Origin: UBA11889 sp046582115 | GTDB lineage: Bacteria > Pseudomonadota > Gammaproteobacteria > Pseudomonadales > Azotimanducaceae | DNA: 6,562 bases | Reading direction: 5' to 3' | Assembly (NCBI GenBank): GCA_046582115.1 | Contig: JAYGFA010000071.1 | Coordinates: 1-6,562, forward strand | In this document: positions 1 to 5,985 of the stretch, piece after piece | Numbering within the stretch: position 1 is the stretch's first letter | Layout of the letters: every line of letters starts with the position of its first letter | Program-made: the position numbers and the translations under genes | Notes under the pieces: model-generated | Seen by the model: only the letters and a program-made list of their open reading frames with translations | What the model was told of the DNA's origin: nothing | The model's database searches: none

Positions 1-1
1 G

Positions 2-412
2 GATGCTACCGATGCGTTTCCACTTAATGCCGCTGAAACAACCGACACCGACGCCGACGGTATCGGCGATAACGCGGACAACTGCGCTCAAGTGTCCAAT
101 GCCACCCAAGTCGATACCGACACGGATACGTTGGGGGACGCGTGCGACGATGATGATGATGGGGATGGTGTTCTCGACACGGCGGATGCGTTCCCGTTGG
201 ATGCCAGCGAGAGCGTCGATACCGATGGCGATGGCGTTGGAGATAATACCGACGCCTTTCCTCAAGATGCCACAGAAACTAAAGATTCCGATTCCGACGG
301 CGTCGGGGATAACGCGGACGTGTTCCCGTTAGACGCATCCGAACAGCTCGATACCGATGGCGATTCGGTAGGAAACAACGCGGATACCGACGATGACGGT
401 GACGACGTATCC
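2..412 (+). repeat. Thrombospondin type 3 repeat region
   Basis: The coding sequence repeats Asp-rich calcium-binding units. The clearest stretch has a 66-base (22-residue) period, with units starting near 218, 284 and 350, each encoding DxDxDxVGxN. The unit starting at 350 (DTDGDSVGNN) is degenerate and grades into a plain Asp run (DTDDDGDD) around 386-409. The 5' end of the array is outside the window. Confidence 0.85.
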
Positions 413-829
413 GACGCACAGGAAGCCCTCGATGGCACCGATCCGTTGGATCGCTACGACTGCGACGGCTGTTTTGACTTCGACATTGATATGGATGGCA
501 ATACCGCCGCCTTAACCGACGGCTTGCTGGTGCTACGCCACCTCTTTGGCTTCGCCGGATCGACCCTCACCGACGGTGCGGTCGGTTCCTCAGCAACGCG
601 TTCGGACGCTGACACCATCGCGTCTTATCTCGACACCAACTCAGGACACGTGGACATTGATGGCAACGGATCGGTGGCCGCTCTAACCGACGGCCTCTTG
701 TTGTTGCGTTATCTTTTCGGCTTTGACGGCGCCACCTTGATTGAAGGTGCGGTGGCTGCAGACGCCACCCGCACCACGGCCGAAGCTATTAAGACTTATA
801 TTCAAGCGAGGATCGCGACAGGGAGTTGA
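2..829 (+). CDS. Secreted calcium-binding protein, thrombospondin type 3 plus dockerin-like repeats (5' partial)
   Basis: This is the C-terminal 275 residues of a larger protein; the frame is open to the left edge, so the start and any signal peptide lie outside. An in-frame ATG at 92 is internal to the repeats and is not the start. The first part is very rich in Asp and shows thrombospondin type 3 repeats: one classical unit with NCAQVSN followed by DTDTDTLGDACDDDDDGDG, then a run of 22-residue units of the form DTDGDGVGDN-x-DAFPxDAxE. Such repeats bind many Ca2+ ions and form stiff extracellular stalks. The last ~115 residues are two copies of a 57-residue unit with DIDxxGxxAALTDGLL(L/V)LR, an EF-hand/dockerin-like element. 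The protein ends GS-stop with no sortase motif or GlyGly-CTERM. Role is inferred: an exported, calcium-stabilised surface or secreted protein whose catalytic or adhesive domain would lie upstream. The gene is G+C-richer than the following DNA. Confidence 0.93.
   Translation, partial: DATDAFPLNAAETTDTDADGIGDNADNCAQVSNATQVDTDTDTLGDACDDDDDGDGVLDTADAFPLDASESVDTDGDGVGDNTDAFPQDATETKDSDSDGVGDNADVFPLDASEQLDTDGDSVGNNADTDDDGDDVSDAQEALDGTDPLDRYDCDGCFDFDIDMDGNTAALTDGLLVLRHLFGFAGSTLTDGAVGSSATRSDADTIASYLDTNSGHVDIDGNGSVAALTDGLLLLRYLFGFDGATLIEGAVAADATRTTAEAIKTYIQARIATGS
482..811 (+). repeat. Two tandem dockerin-like 57-residue units
   Basis: Unit 1 begins at 482 and unit 2 at 653, a spacing of 171 bases. 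Both encode an Asp-rich loop, then AALTDGLL(V/L)LR(H/Y)LFGF, G(S/A)TL, GAV, ATR and a final helix ending in (S/T)Y(L/I). The calcium loops read DIDMDGNTAALTD and DIDGNGSVAALTD. The central acidic residue is one position later than in a classical 12-residue dockerin loop. The two copies differ at many third codon positions, so the duplication is old and protein-level conservation is implied. Confidence 0.85.
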
Positions 830-1319
830 GCGGGTCCTTCTCAACGGGTCTCGCCACGGGTGATTCGGGGCGCGATGGAGCGCTACAGAATGGGTGATTT
901 CAATGGGTGCGCAACACCTTATCGACGCGGTCGGCGGCTTCATTTGGATGAAGCGTACGCAACTAAACCGTCGCCGGAAAACGACGTTAAGACATTGAAT
1001 TAAAAGGCTTTAATGGACTACGGCTTGGCCCTCCCTGGGCACCAATTCTACCCCTGGAATATTCCCAAGCTATTGATATATTTATATTTTTCGTTTTACC
1101 TTATCTGTACGGTAGACAAAGCAGTAGACACTTGTTTCCCGTCGCGACTAAACGATTTCAAACTTGGTGAGCCAGAGTGGGCATGCTCTAGTTTGTATAG
1201 CTCGATAGCCGGTCCTTCGCTGAGACCCAGTGGAGCCGTCCAGAACATAACTATTGATTTGGCAGGGACAACAAACCACCCTTGAATTCAATAGAGCAGG
1301 CACGGAAATCGCAAGCGCC
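830..1319. other. Intergenic stretch without a convincing gene
   Basis: This 490-base stretch separates the repeat protein from the first VOC gene. It holds a weak imperfect inverted repeat at 966-988 (CGTCG, 8-base loop, CGACG, flanked by AA/TT across a one-base bulge) without a following T-run. The octamer AATGGGTG occurs twice (889 and 902), and there is an A+T-rich patch at 1070-1100. One open frame, 1013-1285, starts with ATG after AAAAGG (1002-1007) and would encode 90 residues (MDYGLALPGHQF...). It has one hydrophobic segment, odd composition and no recognisable family, so I do not call it a gene, though it cannot be excluded. No confident promoter was found. Confidence 0.6.
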
Positions 1320-1697
1320 ATGAAAGTCATCGGTAGTGCCCCATATTTACGCGTATCAAATTTTATGGATTCTCTAAATTTCTTCGTGGATGTTCTAGGG
1401 TTCGATAGGCCCCCCCTATGGGGTGATCCTCCCAGCTTTGCTATGCCCTCAAAAGATGGCTTTGTCATCATGCTCAGCTACGAAGAAGGTAAGCCTCCCA
1501 AGCCAAATGGTCCGATGAAAGAATGGGACGCATACTTCTGGTGCGAAGGACTCGATGAATATTTTTCGCGTCTGAAAGAACAGGGAGCAACGTTTATTCA
1601 CGAAATTGAAGAGCAAGCGTATTACGGCATGCGAGAACTTGCGGTATCTGACCCTGACGGACATATGATCGTGTTTGCAGAAGATATGGACAATTAA
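1320..1697 (+). CDS. VOC family protein (glyoxalase/bleomycin-resistance fold)
   Basis: A 125-residue protein with the usual length and layout of a single-chain VOC protein of two beta-alpha-beta-beta-beta modules. Module 1 starts at APYLRVSNFMDSLNFFVDVLGF (about residues 7-28). Module 2 runs from WDAYFWCEGLDEYFSRLKEQGA to ELAVSDPDGHMIVFAED (about 69-122). The DPDGH-(x)3-F-x-E ending is a VOC hallmark, and E121 sits where many members carry a metal-ligand Glu; the matching His near the N-terminus is absent (YLRV). This suggests a binding or resistance-type member, but substrate and metal cannot be told. The ATG at 1320 is chosen because the fold begins at once after it; an in-frame TTG at 1254 would add 22 residues with no family match. 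The ribosome binding site is weak. It lies alone, 197 bases before the PhyH gene. Confidence 0.88.
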   Translation: MKVIGSAPYLRVSNFMDSLNFFVDVLGFDRPPLWGDPPSFAMPSKDGFVIMLSYEEGKPPKPNGPMKEWDAYFWCEGLDEYFSRLKEQGATFIHEIEEQAYYGMRELAVSDPDGHMIVFAEDMDN

Positions 1698-1710
1698 GTT
1701 TAGTCCTGTG

Positions 1711-1746
1711 CCTCTCGCCGAAGCCTGTCGTAGGTCTTGGGTTGGG
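1711..1746. repeat. Dispersed intergenic element, copy 1
   Basis: It begins CCTCTCGCCGA, continues with CCTGTC and then a G/T-rich tail. It lies 13 bases after the VOC stop codon and matches copy 2 (3762-3807) at roughly three quarters of aligned positions, counted by eye. The function is unknown. Confidence 0.4.
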
Positions 1747-1894
1747 CATTTGTTTCTTGCAGTATGATCCGGATGTCGCAATCGATGAGGGGCTGTTGGA
1801 TGTGCCGGATTCTTACCTTCGCTCTCGATTTTCGATTCCCTTCATTCGTCCACAACGATGTGGGTAAGTACAACTTAATTGAAGGAACGAAATC

Positions 1895-2878
1895 ATGAAC
1901 GCGTCCCTTTCGACGTTTGAACCCGACAAACCCTTGCACGAAATTACCGATACATTGAAAAGAGACGGGGGCGTCATATTACGGAGCCTGGCGCCAACAC
2001 ATTTACTGGACACGGTTTACGAAGAGGTACAACAGAAAGTTCCAGAGGTAGCTCAAAAATCATCTACCTATCTCTGGCCAGACGGCAACCGCACGGTCGG
2101 TGCTCTCGCAGCGGTAAGCACGACTTTTGCGGAAGAATTATTGATTCACCCCAAAGTACTTGAGATCGCGGATGCGATGCTCTTGCCGCTGAGAACAATG
2201 GCCACTAAACCCGTCAACGACATTCCAAATTCGGAGCGGGTAGATCGAGCGAATATAGGTGATGGATTGTGGGCCATCTCAGAAAATGAACAAAAAAGTA
2301 CTCAACTGGTGTGGAAAGCGTCTGACCCCGAAAGAGGCCCGAATTGCGATCATTACAACCTCGGTGCTTCAGTGATGTTGGAAGTACGTATTGGCAATGA
2401 AAACCAGATGCTCCACAGAGAGAATGCGATTTACCAGCCGTACATCGGATATATCTCTAAGATGCGTGAATTCGTGGTATCAGTTATGTGGGCGGCCACC
2501 GACTTTACCGAAGAAAATGGTGCCACCCGTCTTGTGCCTGGAAGCCACATGTGGCCAGAAGATCAAGTTGCGAAAGAAAGTGAGATTGCTCAAGCCGTCA
2601 TGCCCAAAGGGTCCGCAGTGATGTGGCTTTCACGCACCCTGCATGGAGCGGGGAAAAGTAGAATTTCGGAACGGCGAACCGGGTTTTTCAATTCGTTCAT
2701 TCCCGATTGGCTTAGACAGGAAGAAAATCAGTACTTATCTGTCCCTCCAGAAATAGCCGGGAAATTATCGGACAAGGTTAAACAAGTAATCGGATATTCA
2801 TCGAGCAACTCCCTAGGATGGGTTAAAGGTAGAGCGAGAGAGAATCTATTAATCGAGGGATCAAGCGCACCGATTTAG
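1895..2878 (+). CDS. Phytanoyl-CoA dioxygenase (PhyH)-like Fe(II)/2-oxoglutarate oxygenase
   Basis: A 327-residue cytoplasmic protein (no signal peptide) with the double-stranded beta-helix layout of PhyH-family hydroxylases. These use O2 and 2-oxoglutarate to hydroxylate a small-molecule substrate. The N-terminus has the typical opening, LKRDGGVILRSLAPTHLLD (residues 21-39). Visible active-site elements are H174-R-E176 (LHREN), G209-ATRLVPGSH-218, the distal H250 (RTLHGAGKS) and Arg 260/261 in SERRTGFF, ten or eleven residues after H250, where the 2-oxoglutarate carboxylate is usually bound. The first pair is His-x-Glu rather than the usual His-x-Asp. Length is within the family's range. The start has a strong Shine-Dalgarno, GAAGGA at 1881-1886, eight bases before ATG. 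A small hairpin (CCACA/TGTGG, 1850-1863) lies in the leader. Substrate unknown; many marine bacterial paralogues are uncharacterised. Confidence 0.88.
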   Translation: MNASLSTFEPDKPLHEITDTLKRDGGVILRSLAPTHLLDTVYEEVQQKVPEVAQKSSTYLWPDGNRTVGALAAVSTTFAEELLIHPKVLEIADAMLLPLRTMATKPVNDIPNSERVDRANIGDGLWAISENEQKSTQLVWKASDPERGPNCDHYNLGASVMLEVRIGNENQMLHRENAIYQPYIGYISKMREFVVSVMWAATDFTEENGATRLVPGSHMWPEDQVAKESEIAQAVMPKGSAVMWLSRTLHGAGKSRISERRTGFFNSFIPDWLRQEENQYLSVPPEIAGKLSDKVKQVIGYSSSNSLGWVKGRARENLLIEGSSAPI

Positions 2879-2880
2879 GT

Positions 2881-2906
2881 CGCCTCTTGGGATTGGATTA
2901 GAGGCG
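2881..2906 (+). terminator. Inverted repeat after the PhyH gene, possible terminator
   Basis: Perfect seven-base arms CGCCTCT and AGAGGCG enclose a 12-base loop, starting two bases after the stop codon. The stem is G+C-rich, but no T-run follows, so intrinsic termination is uncertain. It could instead protect the 3' end of the mRNA. Confidence 0.35.
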
Positions 2907-2966
2907 GAAGCTAAATACAAACTTATCGGCGTACCGTCACCTCACGACACGAGATAGGATCAGAGA

Positions 2967-3161
2967 ATGATTACAAAAAAATATATATACGTGTCGGCAG
3001 CAGTGTTTGCCGTTGTCGCACTGATTCACTTAATGCGGGCACTGTCTGGATGGGAGTTTCAGATAGGTCCATTTGATATACCGTTGACTGCCTCATGGGT
3101 TTTGTTTGTGGCGTGTGCTTCGCTCGCTGTATGGGCACTACGCTCCACATCGGCTCCATAA
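2967..3161 (+). CDS. Small two-helix membrane protein
   Basis: A 64-residue protein with two hydrophobic segments, about residues 6-23 (YIYVSAAVFAVVALIHLM) and 40-58 (TASWVLFVACASLAVWALR). A short polar loop with GWEFQIGPFDIPL joins them. The pattern of a Tyr-rich start, VxxLIHLxR after helix 1, a GW-x-(I/V)QIG-like loop and WALR at the end resembles small uncharacterised membrane proteins found in many proteobacteria; I recall no assigned function. AGGA at 2956-2959, seven bases before ATG, supports the start. It lies 88 bases after the PhyH gene with a hairpin between them, so it may or may not be co-transcribed. Lys2-rich start and Arg24 suggest cytoplasmic ends, but topology is a guess. 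Confidence 0.72.
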   Translation: MITKKYIYVSAAVFAVVALIHLMRALSGWEFQIGPFDIPLTASWVLFVACASLAVWALRSTSAP

Positions 3162-3295
3162 GTCTGCCGATTCCTGCCGACCTATCAAATATTCCAACCG
3201 CATTTCTCACGGGTTCCAGCTGTTGCATTTCTTCGTCTTAGTTCAAACCCAAAACCTGCTCAAATTGCAGACGCTCTAGAACCAGACAACAAAGA

Positions 3296-3721
3296 CTATT
3301 CCCAAGGATCGGAGGAGCCAAAACTCCAGAGGTGACCTTCCAAGTCTTTACACGTGTATCCCCTGCCTCCGAAATCCGCATCAACGATATCCAGAACTAT
3401 TTCTGCTCCTGCTGCCCGTGCCTTCTCGTAGTGGGCATCCACATCTTCGACGATCATATAAACGCTAGCCGTGTTATAGCCATCTAGCTGTAGGGGTGAC
3501 TTGTTTAGTTTTCCAAAAGGATCATCAGTATCCCTGTGGTAATCACCTAACATAATCATAGCCATGCCGCAGACCAGTCGGGCATGGGCTATACCGCCGC
3601 TCTCATTAGGAACGATAAGATGCTCTTCAAACCCAAAAGTAGCGCATAACCAATCGATCGCTTGTCTGCAATCCTGATATCGCAAACTAGGGACTATTCT
3701 TGTCTTCAGTTCGTTACTCAA
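3296..3721 (-). CDS. VOC family protein, glyoxalase-like with GHLWSFG ending
   Basis: A 141-residue protein made of two VOC modules. Module 1 is IVPSLRYQDCRQAIDWLCATFGFEEHL (residues 9-35) with IAHARLVCGMAMIMLG (44-59). Module 2 is SVYMIVEDVDAHYEKARAAGAEIV (86-109), ending GGRGYTCKDLEGHLWSFGSSDPW (118-140). The RxYxxxDxEGHLWSFGxxDPW ending is typical of a common VOC subgroup in proteobacteria; it lacks the terminal Glu metal ligand of glyoxalase I, so a glyoxalase I activity should not be assumed. It is unlike the VOC protein at 1320 apart from the fold. The start is a TTG directly abutting AAGGAA with no spacer, which is abnormal; no in-frame ATG or GTG lies between it and the upstream stop, and the fold begins only about eight residues later. 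It is divergent from the amidohydrolase gene and converges on the small membrane gene. Confidence 0.87.
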   Translation of the reverse strand: MSNELKTRIVPSLRYQDCRQAIDWLCATFGFEEHLIVPNESGGIAHARLVCGMAMIMLGDYHRDTDDPFGKLNKSPLQLDGYNTASVYMIVEDVDAHYEKARAAGAEIVLDIVDADFGGRGYTCKDLEGHLWSFGSSDPWE

Positions 3722-3761
3722 TTCCTTTTGAATTACCCACGGGTTTCGTAATCCCTAACCC

Positions 3762-3807
3762 ACGCCTCTCGCCGAGACCTGTCATGGCGCTTGAGATTGG
3801 TTCGGGG
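3762..3807. repeat. Dispersed intergenic element, copy 2
   Basis: It begins ACGCCTCTCGCCGAGACC, then TGTCATGG and ends GGTTCGGGG, inside the 123-base space between the divergent VOC and amidohydrolase genes. It resembles copy 1 (1711) and more loosely copy 3 (6482). Just to its left, 3741-3755 can fold (GGGTTT, CGT, AATCCC, with one mismatch). Confidence 0.4.
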
Positions 3808-3813
3808 TTGGAA

Positions 3814-3838
3814 AGATCACTAAGCTTAGCCATGATCT
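3814..3838. promoter_or_regulatory. Nested palindrome before the amidohydrolase, candidate operator
   Basis: A perfect 10-base palindrome, CTAAGCTTAG (3820-3829), is enclosed by six-base arms AGATCA (3814-3819) and TGATCT (3833-3838). Three extra bases on the right make the outer pair slightly off-centre. It ends six bases before the first possible ATG and lies between divergent genes, a usual place for a dimeric regulator site. No regulator gene is in the window. Confidence 0.4.
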
Positions 3839-3844
3839 GAAGAA

Positions 3845-5656
3845 ATGGGCAGCCAGATGAAACATCTTTTGCGACTCATTCTTCTCCTGCTTTTGCCAGC
3901 CTGTTCTGCAGAAGTTACGTATGTTAGAGAAAATTCAGGGGTCGTCGGCGCAGACTTAATTCTACTAAATGCAAACGTATACACGGTTAACCCTACCCAG
4001 CCTTGGGCCAGTGCTGTTGCGATCAAAAATGGACAAATCACTTATGTAGGTGATGACCAGGGCGCTAAAGAATTGATTGATAGCAATACCAAAACGCTAG
4101 ACCTTAAAGGGCGAATGATGCTACCCGGTTTTCACGATATACACGTTCATCCTGTTGAGAGCGGGGTTCTTTATCAGCAATGTGTACTGTTTGATATCCG
4201 AGGGGTAGAAAAGCTTTTAGACAAAATAGAAGAGTGCGCTCTGGTCAAACCACAAGATGAATGGCTAGTAGGTGGTGGATGGACGCTGGATAATTTTGCT
4301 CCCTCAGGTTTGCCCGATAAAAAATTGTTGGATGAAATAGTTCCTGACCGCCCAGTTTCGCTCAAGTCGTCGGATGGACATTCACTATGGGTCAATTCCA
4401 GAGCTTTAGAGTTGGCGGGCATTAATGCAACAACCCCTGATCCAGAGAATGGCAGGATTGATCGATACCCTAATTCGCACGAACCATCGGGCAGTTTGCA
4501 GGAAGACAGCGCGATCATGCTGGTTGCGAATCATGAGCCACAGCTGACCTCAGAGGATTTAATCAACGGGCTTAAATACTCTCGCGACTTATTTCACAGT
4601 TTCGGGATTACAGGCATTCAGGACGCTCTACTAAAACTTGAACCTGGTGATGGATACTACGGCCTTGACGCATACAACTATCTTGATGCCAGAGATGAAC
4701 TAAACCTACATGTCGTTACAGCTTTGTTTTGGGAAAATAAGGGGCCACTGGACCGACAACTATCTAAGTTCTTGGTTGCTCGTGAACAACAACGTGTCGA
4801 CGGTAATGTAAAAGCAACCGCTATCAAAATATGGCAGGACGGTGTGATTGAGACCCAAACTGCGGCACTGCTCGAGCCGTACTCGGATCGGAGCGACGGG
4901 TTTCGTGGCGACTTACAAAACCCTCCAGATGATCTCAATAAGGCGGTTGTCGCGTTGGATGCTGCCAACTTTCAGATCCATTTTCACGCCATTGGTGATC
5001 GAGCAATCCGTGTGGCGCTGGATGCGATTGAGCAGGCGCAGAATGTCAATGGCAGCCGGGACAGCCGCCATCATTTATCGCACATTCAATTATTTGATCC
5101 AGTTGATATTCCTCGCTTTGCTGCATTGAATGTAGTGGCAAATTTTCAACCGTTGTGGGCCATACAAGACGGTTATATCACTGATCTGACATGGCCCCGT
5201 TTAGGAAAAGAACGCAGTAAATGGCTATACCCGATTGGCACTATGCAAAAAACAGGTGCCAGGGTCGGATTCGGGAGCGATTGGTATGTCACTTCGGTCA
5301 ATCCGCTCGACGGTATTGAAGCTGCGGTAACTCGTCTGGACCCAAATGGCTCCACCGATGTACCGTTGGGTGAGGGTGAAGAAATTACCCTTGCCGAAGC
5401 GATTGAAAATTACACACTCAATAGTGCCTATGTAAATTTCTTAGATAACAAAGTGGGCTCAATTGAGGCCGGCAAACAAGCCGATTTAGTAATACTAGAC
5501 AAGAATTTGTTTGGCATACCAGCACACGAGATCAACACGGCAAAAGTCGTTGCGACCTTGTTTGAAGGCCGCTTGGTTTACGTCTCAATTGAAGACTCGG
5601 AGTTCTGGAAAGATGAGGAGCCGATACTTAAGAAGCATTTTTCGAGAGACTTTTGA
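3845..5656 (+). CDS. Lipoprotein amidohydrolase, YtcJ-like (Amidohydro_3)
   Basis: A 603-residue metal-dependent hydrolase. The N-terminus is a lipoprotein signal peptide: MKHLLR, a Leu run, then lipobox LPAC with lipidated C20, so the enzyme is exported and anchored. The flanking beta-sandwich follows (ADLILLNANVYTVNP, 36-50; KNGQITYVGD, 61-70; closing with GSIEAGKQADLVILDKN, 538-554). Within the TIM barrel, LPGFHDIHVHP gives metal ligands H100 and H102. KIWQDGVIETQTA (328-340) is the family motif with K328. FHAIGDRAI gives H381 and D385, HHLSHIQ gives H409, H410 and H413, and GFGSDW gives the catalytic D479. All key residues are present, and length is slightly above the family's usual 530-570 because of the export signal. 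Relatives hydrolyse C-N bonds of diverse amides; the substrate here is unknown. ATG 3857 is an equally good start (spares four residues); neither has a strong ribosome site. A rubredoxin gene follows after 43 bases. Confidence 0.9.
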   Translation: MGSQMKHLLRLILLLLLPACSAEVTYVRENSGVVGADLILLNANVYTVNPTQPWASAVAIKNGQITYVGDDQGAKELIDSNTKTLDLKGRMMLPGFHDIHVHPVESGVLYQQCVLFDIRGVEKLLDKIEECALVKPQDEWLVGGGWTLDNFAPSGLPDKKLLDEIVPDRPVSLKSSDGHSLWVNSRALELAGINATTPDPENGRIDRYPNSHEPSGSLQEDSAIMLVANHEPQLTSEDLINGLKYSRDLFHSFGITGIQDALLKLEPGDGYYGLDAYNYLDARDELNLHVVTALFWENKGPLDRQLSKFLVAREQQRVDGNVKATAIKIWQDGVIETQTAALLEPYSDRSDGFRGDLQNPPDDLNKAVVALDAANFQIHFHAIGDRAIRVALDAIEQAQNVNGSRDSRHHLSHIQLFDPVDIPRFAALNVVANFQPLWAIQDGYITDLTWPRLGKERSKWLYPIGTMQKTGARVGFGSDWYVTSVNPLDGIEAAVTRLDPNGSTDVPLGEGEEITLAEAIENYTLNSAYVNFLDNKVGSIEAGKQADLVILDKNLFGIPAHEINTAKVVATLFEGRLVYVSIEDSEFWKDEEPILKKHFSRDF

Positions 5657-5699
5657 AGAAAAATGTCCGTGGCGAAGACACCATTACCGGATAAAACTA

Positions 5700-5891
5700 A
5701 TGCATAAATGGGAATGTACTGTTTGCGACTACATCTACCGGGAGGAACTCGGTGAAGACAAAAGAGACTTAGAGCCTGGAACTCTTTGGACCGACGTTCC
5801 CGACGATTTTAGGTGCCCTAGTTGTAATGCCGAAAAAAGCCAGTTCTACGAAGAATCTACGGCAAAAATACTAAAACATAGACGACACTGA
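5700..5891 (+). CDS. Rubredoxin-like protein
   Basis: A 63-residue protein with the rubredoxin fold signature: WECTVCDYIY with C6 and C9, an acidic middle (GEDKRDLEPGTLWTDVPDDF), then RCPSCNAEKSQF with C39 and C42. The four cysteines should hold one Fe in an Fe(Cys)4 site for single-electron transfer in the cytoplasm. Spacing between the cysteine pairs matches typical rubredoxins. Both pairs lack the usual following Gly (CxxCD and CxxCN instead of CxxCG), while the aromatic and PGT/DVPDDF core is kept. A basic tail of about ten residues (TAKILKHRRH) extends past the usual end. The ATG at 5700 fits the family start; the frame is open upstream to at least 5511 but that part shows no family match. 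GGAT at 5689 is a modest ribosome site. It may be co-transcribed with the amidohydrolase; its redox partner is not in the window. Confidence 0.85.
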   Translation: MHKWECTVCDYIYREELGEDKRDLEPGTLWTDVPDDFRCPSCNAEKSQFYEESTAKILKHRRH

Positions 5892-5927
5892 ACTTCCTAA
5901 GAGCAAGCTCTACACCTCTTTCCCTAA

Positions 5928-5950
5928 CCAGGCGTACCACCACGCCTTGG
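5928..5950. terminator. Hairpin between convergent genes, possible terminator
   Basis: AGGCGT (5930-5935) and ACGCCT (5942-5947) pair around a six-base loop ACCACC; CC/GG pairs extend the stem past a one-base bulge. It sits between the ends of the rubredoxin gene (+) and the lipoprotein gene (-), the expected place for a shared terminator, but neither side has a T-run. Confidence 0.35.
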
Positions 5951-5985
5951 CGCAGCAACAGAAACTGTGAAGATTGGTCAGACAA

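Noticed and set aside
3..332. Open frame of 109 codons overlapping the thrombospondin repeats
   Set aside because: It is a shadow of the repeat-encoding frame; its Met/Arg/Pro/Thr-rich translation reflects out-of-frame GAT/GAC repeats.
683..943. Minus-strand frame overlapping the end of the dockerin-like gene
   Set aside because: It mostly lies antisense to the second dockerin-like unit and has no recognisable domain or ribosome site.
1073..1101. TTGATA in the A+T-rich patch as a -35 box
   Set aside because: No acceptable -10 hexamer lies at 16-18 bases; the best (TTACCT) is poor.
1742..1768. TTGGGC...TATGAT as a promoter for the PhyH gene
   Set aside because: The -10 is good, but the -35 matches poorly and the spacer is 15 bases, so it is not better than chance.
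1700..2013. Two minus-strand frames across the PhyH leader and start
   Set aside because: They overlap a well-supported gene start with a strong ribosome site and encode nothing recognisable.
1320..3721. VOC-PhyH-membrane protein-VOC as a biosynthetic or catabolic cluster
   Set aside because: The spacing is wide, a hairpin follows PhyH, the second VOC gene is on the other strand and no pathway links them; conserved neighbourhood data would be needed.
5663..5707. A 14-codon frame (MSVAKTPLPDKTNA) between the amidohydrolase and rubredoxin genes, overlapping the rubredoxin ATG
   Set aside because: It is in the same frame as the amidohydrolase just after its stop, its ribosome site is too close, and so short a frame is expected by chance.
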